Origin: Frankiales bacterium
GTDB taxonomy: Bacteria > Actinomycetota > Actinomycetes > Mycobacteriales > SCTD01
Direction: 5' to 3'
NCBI GenBank assembly: GCA_025965755.1
Contig: JAOPWI010000433.1
Location: 1-14,242, forward strand
Length of the DNA: 14,242 nt
Shown: positions 8,154 through 14,242 of the stretch, piece after piece
How positions within the stretch are numbered: position 1 is the first letter of the stretch
How the letters are laid out: every line of letters starts with the position of its first letter
Made by a program: the position numbers and the translations under genes
Notes under the pieces: generated by a model
The model's input: only the letters and a program-made list of their open reading frames with translations
The model's database searches: none
Told to the model about the DNA's origin: nothing

Positions 8154-8606
8154 TCAGAGCAGGAGGTCGTCGAGGGAGTTCTGCAGGGCCTGGGCTCCGG
8201 TGAGCCGCTCGCGGAGCGTGTCCACGCGCTGCGTCACGAGCTCCTGGTAACGGCGCAGGTGCTCCTCGATCTGCCTGCGGCGCTCCGGCGCCGGCCCGGC
8301 GGCCAGCTCGTCGAGGTGGTCGAGCAGCTCTCGCATCTGCTCGAGGGTGAACTCCAGCGGCTTCATCTGCTTGATGACGAGCAGTCGCTGCACGGCCGCG
8401 TCGCCGTACAGCCTGAACCCGCCGGGGCTGCGCCGAGCCGGTGGCAGCAGCCCGACCTCCTCGTAGTGCCGGACCGTGCGCAGGCTCAGGCCGGTGCGCT
8501 CGGCGACGTCCCCGATCTGCAGCGCGCCACGGGCGGCCCGGTCCTCGGCCGGGAGAGCGGGGGCGGCGACAGCCGGCTCGCAGGCGTCGGTCGTGCGGAC
8601 GACCAT
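8154..8606 (-). CDS. MerR-family transcriptional regulator
   Basis: Encodes 150 residues. After a 28-residue extension, the MerR winged helix runs from about 29 to 97: LQIGDVAERTGLSLRTVRHYEEVGLLPP is the helix-turn-helix and RRSPGGFRLYGD the wing. A dimerisation coiled coil (about 85-140, rich in E, L and R) follows. There is only one Cys (C9, outside the usual metal-loop position), so a metal-sensing CueR/ZntR-type role is unlikely; the C-terminal effector region is short. The ATG shares one base with the SulP stop (TGATG), so it is co-transcribed and probably coupled with the transporter. It is the natural candidate to bind the near-palindrome upstream of the SulP gene (10148-10167) and control its own operon. 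Confidence 0.92.
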   Translation of the reverse strand: MVVRTTDACEPAVAAPALPAEDRAARGALQIGDVAERTGLSLRTVRHYEEVGLLPPARRSPGGFRLYGDAAVQRLLVIKQMKPLEFTLEQMRELLDHLDELAAGPAPERRRQIEEHLRRYQELVTQRVDTLRERLTGAQALQNSLDDLLL

Positions 8607-10099
8607 CAGTGGCTGCCCAGCTGGCCGGCGAGCCGCCCGTGCAGGTGCTCGCTGTGCTCGTTGAGCCCGACGATGCGCACCGTCTTGCCCCGGCGGGAGT
8701 ACTTGGTCTCGATCGCCTCCAGCGCGGCGACAGAGCTGGCGTCCCAGATATGGGCCTGGCTCATGTCGATGACGACCGTCTCCGGGTCGGACGCATAGTC
8801 GAACTGGTAGACGAGGTCGTTGCTGGAGGCGAAGAACACCTGCCCGTCGACGGTGTAGACGACCTGGGTCCCGTCGGGGCTCGGGACACGGGTCACCTCG
8901 ACGAGGTGCGCGACGCGTCGGGCGAACAGCACCATCGCGGTCAGCACACCGGCTCCGACGCCGTAGGCCAGGTTGTGGGTGGCGACCACGACCGCGACGG
9001 TCACGACCATCACCGACGTCTCGCTCTTGGGCATCCGCTTGAGCGTGGCCGGCGCGATGCTGTGCCAGTCGAACGTGCTGACCGACACCAGCACCATCAC
9101 GGCGACCAGCGCGGCCATCGGGATCAGCGCCACGACGTCACCCAGGACCACGACCAGCAGCAGCAGAAAGACGCCGGCGAGGAAGGTCGACAGGCGGGTG
9201 CGGGCGCCGGACTGCTTTACGTTGATCATCGTCTGACCGATCATGGCGCAACCGCCCATGCCGCCGAAGCAGCCGGTGACGACGTTGGCGACGCCCTGCC
9301 CCCAGGACTCGCGGGTCTTGTCGGAGTGGGTGTCGGTGATGTCGTCGACGAGTTTGGCGGTCATGAGCGACTCGATCAGCCCGACGAGCGCCAGAGCCAG
9401 CGCGTACGGCGCGATGATCCGGAGGGTCTCCAGGGACACCGGCACGTCGGGCAGGCCGAACAGCGGCAGGCTGTCGGGCAGCTCGCCCTCGTCGCCGACC
9501 GTCGGGACGGCGATGGCGGCGGTCACGGTCAGTGCGGTGAGCACCACGATCGCGATCAGCGGGGACGGGACAGCCGTGGTCAGCCGGGGGAGGCCGTAGA
9601 TGATCGCCAGACCGAGGGCGACCAGCGGGTAGACGGTCCAGGTCACGCCGGTCAGGTGCGGCAGCTGCGCGGTGAAGATCAGGATGGCCAGGGCGTTGAC
9701 GAAGCCGACCATGACCGATCGCGGCAGGAACCGCATCAGCTTGGCGACGCCGACCAGCGCCAGAACGATCTGCATCAGGCCGCCCAGGAGGACGGCCGCG
9801 ACCAGGTAGCCCAGCCCGTACTGCTTGGCCAGCGGTGCCACGACGAGCGCGATGGCCCCGGTCGCCGCGCTGATCATCGCGGGGCGTCCACCGGTGAAGG
9901 CGATGGTGACGGCCATGGTGAACGACGCGAACAGGCCGACCCGTGGGTCGACCCCCGCGAGGATCGAGAAGCTGATCGCCTCGGGAATCAGCGCGAGCGC
10001 GACGACGAGGCCGGCCAGGACCTCGGTGCGCAGCACCCGGGAGTCCGACACCCAGGTGGGCGTGGCGAAGCGCTGGACGGACGCGGAGAGGGAGCTCAT
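8606..10099 (-). CDS. SulP-family inorganic anion transporter with STAS domain
   Basis: Encodes 497 residues. The N-terminal two thirds form the SulP/SLC26 membrane domain with many hydrophobic helices; the signature near helix 3 reads GRPAMISAATGAIALVVAPL (71-90), where the S-x-x-T-G segment lines the anion site. A C-terminal STAS domain (about 395-490) contains VVIDMSQAHIWDASSVAALE, the usual STAS loop with D-x-S. Substrates in this family include sulfate, bicarbonate and other anions; the length and the early part resemble the BicA-like bacterial branch, but the substrate cannot be assigned. Start ATG at 10099-10097; the ribosome site is weak (GGTGAC). It is followed with a 1-base overlap by a MerR regulator. 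A probable regulated promoter lies 46 nt upstream. Confidence 0.94.
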   Translation of the reverse strand: MSSLSASVQRFATPTWVSDSRVLRTEVLAGLVVALALIPEAISFSILAGVDPRVGLFASFTMAVTIAFTGGRPAMISAATGAIALVVAPLAKQYGLGYLVAAVLLGGLMQIVLALVGVAKLMRFLPRSVMVGFVNALAILIFTAQLPHLTGVTWTVYPLVALGLAIIYGLPRLTTAVPSPLIAIVVLTALTVTAAIAVPTVGDEGELPDSLPLFGLPDVPVSLETLRIIAPYALALALVGLIESLMTAKLVDDITDTHSDKTRESWGQGVANVVTGCFGGMGGCAMIGQTMINVKQSGARTRLSTFLAGVFLLLLVVVLGDVVALIPMAALVAVMVLVSVSTFDWHSIAPATLKRMPKSETSVMVVTVAVVVATHNLAYGVGAGVLTAMVLFARRVAHLVEVTRVPSPDGTQVVYTVDGQVFFASSNDLVYQFDYASDPETVVIDMSQAHIWDASSVAALEAIETKYSRRGKTVRIVGLNEHSEHLHGRLAGQLGSH

Positions 10100-10144
10100 G
10101 TCACCGTTCTGGTCAGGGTGGGGGCCCGATCACCGCCGGGCTCG

Positions 10145-10167
10145 ACTCTACCCTTACGGAAAGGTAG
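10145..10167 (-). promoter_or_regulatory. MerR-type operator-promoter upstream of the SulP-merR operon
   Basis: The minus strand reads CTACCTTTCCGTAAGGGTAG (10167-10148), a 20-bp dyad with 8 of 10 pairs matching. A TAGAGT -10 box (10150-10145) overlaps its downstream end, giving an expected start near 10138 and a leader of about 39 nt. A dyad lying between -35 and -10 is the classical arrangement of MerR-family promoters. The -35 with a 19-bp spacer would be GCGACG, not consensus. Base pairing was counted by hand. Confidence 0.6.
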
Positions 10168-10331
10168 GGCGTCGCCCGTCAGCCGGTCGAGCCGGCCGTT
10201 GCCCGCCGGGTGGGACACAGCGCATCCGTCCGGTGCGGCCGGCTCGCGGGTCGGCGACGCCGCCAGGGCCGCCTGGATCGGGACGCCGGCCGGGTCGGCA
10301 CCGCCCGGGACCCACCTGCAGGAACGGGGTG

Positions 10332-10405
10332 CGCGCCCGGCAGGGTTCGAACCTGCGACCTGCCGCTTAGAAGGCGGCTGCTCTATCCAGCTGAGCTACG
10401 AGCGC
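10332..10405 (-). tRNA. tRNA-Arg, anticodon UCU
   Basis: The minus strand folds into a full cloverleaf: acceptor GCGCTCG/CGGGCGC (one G-T pair), D-arm GCTC...GAGC, anticodon stem GCCGC/GCGGC around loop CTTCTAA (anticodon TCT at loop positions 34-36), and T-arm GCAGG-TTCGAAC-CCTGC. It is 74 nt without an encoded CCA. It reads AGA and AGG, which are rare arginine codons in such GC-rich genomes. No clear promoter or terminator was found; transcription runs toward the SulP gene. Confidence 0.96.
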
Positions 10406-10523
10406 CGAGCACGGAGCGGCCGCTCGACGACAGCTCGCGCCGGGCAAGTCTGCCGCATCCCAGCGACGGGCTGCCCTGCTACGGACAGCCGGCCCCAGGC
10501 CGAGGGGGGACAGCTCTCCCGCC

Positions 10524-10550
10524 CTGTCCACATGCGCACCGCCGTCCACA
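10524..10550 (+). promoter_or_regulatory. Two DnaA-box-like sites upstream of the ssb-like gene
   Basis: CTGTCCACA (10524-10532) matches the high-GC DnaA box TTGTCCACA at 8 of 9 positions, and CCGTCCACA (10542-10550) matches 7 of 9, in the same direction 18 bp apart. They lie about 90-118 nt before the ssb-like start. Two degenerate 9-mers can occur by chance, so this is only a candidate. Confidence 0.25.
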
Positions 10551-10641
10551 GCCGCGACGCCGCCCCGGACGCCGTCCCCGTGGGCGGCCCAGGGTCGTCC
10601 TCAGGTCGGGGCGCGCCCGGCCGCGACCTCCGGAGGACCCT

Positions 10642-11100
10642 GTGAACGAGCCCACCATCACCCTCGTCGGCCACCTGGCGGCGCCCCCGCGGCTGCGGAC
10701 GACGGCCGCCGGCGTCTGCGTCGCCGACTTCCGCGTCGCGGCGACGCCCCGCAGGCACGACAAGGGGACCGGCGAGTGGGGCGACGGCGAGACCCTGTGG
10801 TTCACCGTCACCGCGTGGCGGGCGCTCGCCGAGCACTGCGCCGCCTCCCTCGGCAAGGGCGACAAGGTCGTCGTCACCGGCCGGCTGACCGTCCGGTCCT
10901 GGAGGGGCGACGACGGCGTCGAGCGGAGTGGCCTGGAGGTCGACGCGGCCTCCGTCGGTCTGGACCTGTCCCGCGGCCGGGCGGCCTTCGTCAGGACGCC
11001 GCCGCTGTCGATGACCGAGCCGCCGCCGTCTGGCGAGCCGGACGAGCCGCAGGCGTACGACGAGGAGCCGGCCGGGGAGCCCGGGCTGGTCGCTGTCTGA
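10642..11100 (+). CDS. ssb: Single-stranded DNA-binding protein, non-canonical paralogue
   Basis: Encodes 152 residues from the GTG at 10642, with GGAGGA at 10632-10637 four nt upstream; the longer open frame upstream runs through non-coding DNA antisense to the tRNA. The OB-fold of bacterial SSB covers about 1-112: NEPTITLVGHLAAPPRLRTT, VADFRVAATPRR, ETLWFTVTAWRALAEHCAASL, GDKVVVTGRLTVRSW. It binds single-stranded DNA as a homotetramer in this family. The C-terminal tail is short and acidic (EPDEPQAYDEEPAGEP) but ends LVAV rather than the D-D-x-P-F tip that housekeeping SSB uses to recruit repair and replication partners. This and the location next to ettA, away from rpsF/rpsR/rplI, indicate the second actinobacterial SSB type. 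A strong hairpin follows it. Confidence 0.9.
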   Translation: MNEPTITLVGHLAAPPRLRTTAAGVCVADFRVAATPRRHDKGTGEWGDGETLWFTVTAWRALAEHCAASLGKGDKVVVTGRLTVRSWRGDDGVERSGLEVDAASVGLDLSRGRAAFVRTPPLSMTEPPPSGEPDEPQAYDEEPAGEPGLVAV

Positions 11101-11114
11101 GCCGGCAGCGGGAT

Positions 11115-11140
11115 CGCCGGGGGCCGGGCCGCCCCCGGCG
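11115..11140 (+). terminator. Hairpin after the ssb-like gene
   Basis: Perfect 10-bp stem CGCCGGGGGC (11115-11124) / GCCCCCGGCG (11131-11140) with a 6-nt loop, starting 14 nt after the stop. No T-run. It ends 5 nt before the -10 box of ettA, so it cleanly separates the two units. Confidence 0.7.
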
Positions 11141-11145
11141 GCCCG

Positions 11146-11151
11146 TAGGCT
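11146..11151 (+). promoter_or_regulatory. Candidate -10 box of ettA, possibly leaderless
   Basis: TAGGCT fits TANNNT and ends 7 nt before the ettA ATG, so the expected transcription start is at or next to the start codon. GAAGG at 11152-11156 is too close to the ATG to be a usable ribosome site. The proposed -35 region is occupied by the ssb terminator stem. Confidence 0.4.
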
Positions 11152-11158
11152 GAAGGCC

Positions 11159-12841
<1,683 letters not shown>

Positions 12842-12863
12842 GCTGAGCAGCACCCCGGACGAC

Positions 12864-12893
12864 GCACGGGCCGGCCGCTGGGCCGGCCCGTGC
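12864..12893 (+). terminator. Perfect 13-bp hairpin after ettA
   Basis: GCACGGGCCGGCC (12864-12876) and GGCCGGCCCGTGC (12881-12893) pair perfectly across a GCTG loop, 22 nt after the ettA stop. No T-run. It ends 3 nt before the first usable start codon of the VanZ-like gene, whose open frame also runs through it. Confidence 0.75.
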
Positions 12894-12896
12894 CTG

Positions 12897-13205
12897 GTGC
12901 TGACCGTCCTGCTGTCGCTCTACGTGCTGTTCGTCCCGACTCCCGCCGGCCCGCAGGGCCCGCCCGGGGCGGACAAGGCCGTGCACCTGGTGCTGTTCGC
13001 GCTGCTGGCCCTCACCGCCCGCTGGCGGCTCGGTTCCGGATCGGCCGTGCTGGCCGGCATCGTGGCGTATGCCGCCGCCAGCGAGGCGGTCCAGGGGCTG
13101 TGGCTGGCGCAGCGCAGCGGTGACCTGCGCGACCTCGCCGCGGACCTGTTCGGCGTGGCGCTGGGCTGGTCGGTGGCCCGGCGGGTGGCGCTCGGCGAAC
13201 GCTGA
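12897..13205 (+). CDS. VanZ-like family membrane protein
   Basis: Encodes 102 residues from the GTG at 12897. Features of the VanZ-like family are DKAVHLVLFALLAL (26-39), the SEAVQGLWL segment (62-70) and the RSGDLRDLAADLFGVALGW stretch (73-91). About four membrane helices are expected, the first beginning at residue 2. The family includes teicoplanin-resistance VanZ, but most chromosomal members have no known role and resistance should not be inferred. The start is uncertain: the frame is open back to a stop at 12813-12815 yet has no ATG, GTG or TTG before 12897. The upstream part (RAGRWAGPCLV) looks like a plausible N-terminus. No ribosome site precedes 12897, because the ettA hairpin occupies that place. 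The true start may be a CTG (12843 or 12894). Confidence 0.8.
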   Translation: MLTVLLSLYVLFVPTPAGPQGPPGADKAVHLVLFALLALTARWRLGSGSAVLAGIVAYAAASEAVQGLWLAQRSGDLRDLAADLFGVALGWSVARRVALGER

Positions 13206-13271
13206 GCCGGCGGGCGTCGCGCGTACGCCCCCCGGCAGCACCGCCCGATCGTGGATCACCCGGGCGGGTGC

Positions 13272-13288
13272 TAGTCCGACATAGTCCG
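13272..13288 (+). repeat. Direct repeat TAGTCCG upstream of fliW
   Basis: TAGTCCG occurs at 13272-13278 and again at 13282-13288, exactly one helical turn apart, in the 171-nt gap before fliW where a promoter is expected. The second half overlaps GTCCGACA-like sequence that weakly recalls flagellar sigma -10 elements. A regulator or sigma site is possible but unproven. Confidence 0.35.
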
Positions 13289-13376
13289 TGGTGACCATTC
13301 AGCGCCGGTCGGCCGGCGACGAACTCCTTGCTGTCGCCACCGGAAGTCGGAGGCGCAGACCACACGGAGGACGTTC

Positions 13377-13811
13377 GTGAGCTCCCCGACCCAAGCTGTC
13401 GCCCCCGTGGCCGCCGCTGTCGACGTCCCCGAGCTGGTGTTCGCCTCCGGGCTGCCCGGCTTTCCCGGCGAGCGGCGCTTCGCGCTGGTGCGCTGGGGGG
13501 CCTTCGAGGGTCCCTACTCGCTCATGGTCGACCTGGACAACCCCGACGTGCGGTTCCTGGTCATGCCGCCGTACGTCTTCTTCCCGGACTACGTGGTCGA
13601 CCTCGAGGACAGCATCGCCGCCAAGGTCCACCTGGAGCGCGCGGAGGACTGCCTCCTGCTCGTGATCGTCACCCTCGGCTCCACTCCCGAGGAGGCCACG
13701 GCGAACCTGCTCGGCCCGGTCGTCATCAACCTCAAGACCCGCGAGGGGATGCAGGCGGTGCTGGCCGAGTCCGGCCACAGCACCCGCGTTCCGCTCCGCG
13801 CCGCCGCCTGA
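13377..13811 (+). CDS. fliW: Flagellar assembly factor FliW, CsrA antagonist
   Basis: Encodes 144 residues from the GTG at 13377, six nt after GGAGG (13366-13370). Recognisable FliW segments are ELVFASGLPGFPGERRFALV (18-37), the PYSLMVDLDNPDVRFLVMPP block (42-61), VTLGSTPEEATANLLGPVVIN (99-119) and a C-terminal end after GHSTRVPL. FliW binds either flagellin or CsrA; when flagellin is exported, free FliW releases CsrA from flagellin mRNA. The direct neighbour csrA, 51 nt downstream, supports the call. The first 15 or so residues (Ala/Val/Pro-rich) are a non-conserved extension. The leader carries four GGA triplets (13342, 13349, 13366, 13369), the core CsrA recognition element, so CsrA could repress this mRNA. 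Confidence 0.93.
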   Translation: MSSPTQAVAPVAAAVDVPELVFASGLPGFPGERRFALVRWGAFEGPYSLMVDLDNPDVRFLVMPPYVFFPDYVVDLEDSIAAKVHLERAEDCLLLVIVTLGSTPEEATANLLGPVVINLKTREGMQAVLAESGHSTRVPLRAAA

Positions 13812-13862
13812 TCCTCGCTCCCTCGCACCGCCCCGCCTGACCCCTCCACGGAAGGAACCGTC

Positions 13863-14144
13863 GTGCTGGTCCTCACCCGCCGCAAGAACCAGAGCATCGT
13901 GATCGGCGACGACATCATCGTCACGGTCCTGGACGTGAAGGGCGACCAGATCCGTCTGGGCATCACCGCGCCCCGCAACGTGCAGGTCTACCGGGAGGAG
14001 CTGCTCGCGGCCCTGAAGGACGCCAACACCTCGGCGGTCCTGTCCGAGGGTGCGGCCCCGATGGCGCCCCCCGCGCCGCCGGCCAGCGCCAGCTCGCGCT
14101 TCCGCCTCCCCGTGAGCGGCGCTCGTCGCCGCCGCGCCGCCTGA
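13863..14144 (+). CDS. csrA: Carbon storage / flagellin translation regulator CsrA with long C-terminal tail
   Basis: Encodes 93 residues from the GTG at 13863, six nt after AAGGA (13852-13856). Residues 1-55 are classical CsrA: MLVLTRRKNQSIVIGDDIIV, DQIRLGITAPRNVQVYREEL, including the RNA-binding L4-T5-R6 region and the V-x-R-E-E-L element. CsrA dimers bind GGA hairpins at ribosome sites and block translation; in Gram-positive flagellated bacteria the main target is flagellin mRNA, countered by FliW. The usual length is 60-80 residues. Here an Ala/Pro-rich linker (about 68-83) and an Arg-rich end (SGARRRRAA) extend it; the basic tail might add RNA contacts. The ribosome site includes GGA itself, compatible with autoregulation. 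Confidence 0.96.
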   Translation: MLVLTRRKNQSIVIGDDIIVTVLDVKGDQIRLGITAPRNVQVYREELLAALKDANTSAVLSEGAAPMAPPAPPASASSRFRLPVSGARRRRAA

Positions 14145-14186
14145 CCCTCTCCCACCCGCGCTCCACCACCCACCCGGAGAAGCAGC

Positions 14187-14242
14187 ATGTCCAGCACGCC
14201 GCTCAGCGCTGAGGCCAAGAGCCTGGTCGAGGCGCACCTGCC
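14187..14242 (+). CDS. Start of a further gene (N-terminal 18 residues), possibly a flagellar sigma factor
   Basis: An ATG at 14187, six nt after GGAGA (14176-14180), begins an open frame that runs off the window: MSSTPLSAEAKSLVEAHL. It lies 42 nt after csrA on the same strand, so it is probably in the same operon. The ending AKSLVEAHLP recalls the region before the first core-binding helix of FliA/WhiG-type sigma factors (LVxxHLPLV), which would fit the flagellar context, but 18 residues are not enough to assign it. Confidence 0.5.
   Translation, partial: MSSTPLSAEAKSLVEAHL

Noticed and set aside
8441..10645. Plus-strand open frame of 734 codons across merR, SulP and the tRNA
   Set aside because: It runs antisense to a clear transporter and through a tRNA; His/Asp/Gln-rich shadow composition.
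12897..13205. Glycopeptide-resistance VanZ
   Set aside because: No van cluster nearby; VanZ-like domains are widespread in actinobacteria without resistance function.
13255..13281. Flagellar sigma-factor promoter (ATCA-N15-GTCCGACA) before fliW
   Set aside because: Only a partial match to consensus elements remembered from other bacteria; too weak to list as a feature.

Overview
The window is very GC-rich DNA with tightly packed genes, frequent ATGA/GTGA start-stop overlaps, GTG starts, TANNNT -10 boxes and terminator hairpins without T-runs. Together with EttA, an SSB paralogue, a VanZ-like protein and a fliW-csrA pair, this points to a flagellated, free-living actinobacterium. I cannot name the genus. 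I see no insertion sequence, phage gene, integrase or CRISPR array.

Left part (1-4287, + strand). The 3' part of a probably extracytoplasmic protein with a duplicated H-x12-H-x-H motif overlaps a complete Cu(I) P1B-type ATPase (CopA) by 4 nt, forming a copper-handling unit that ends in a hairpin at 2985-3016. A separate family VIII esterase / class C beta-lactamase-like serine hydrolase follows.

Middle part (4361-7718, + strand). The most interesting element is a guanidine-I (ykkC) riboswitch at about 4380-4464, recognised from its conserved blocks. It precedes a 10-codon upstream ORF, a 2-oxoglutarate/Fe(II) oxygenase and an unrecognised 194-residue protein, joined by two GTGA overlaps. This looks like a guanidine-responsive operon whose enzyme is not one of the guanidine carboxylase or exporter genes I know from this riboswitch class. 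Next is a second pair: an Asp-box beta-propeller overlapping a small MoaD/ThiS-like protein that ends in Gly-Gly.

Right-middle part (7719-10405, - strand). In transcription order: tRNA-Arg(UCU), a SulP anion transporter with a STAS domain, an overlapping MerR regulator and a conserved-looking 113-residue protein of unknown function. A near-palindrome just upstream of a -10 box before the SulP gene looks like the operator of the MerR regulator.

Right part (10642-14242, + strand). An SSB-like protein and EttA, each followed by a perfect GC-rich hairpin, then a VanZ-like membrane protein, then fliW, csrA and the first codons of another gene. The last three are probably the edge of a flagellar cluster, where FliW antagonises the RNA-binding regulator CsrA.
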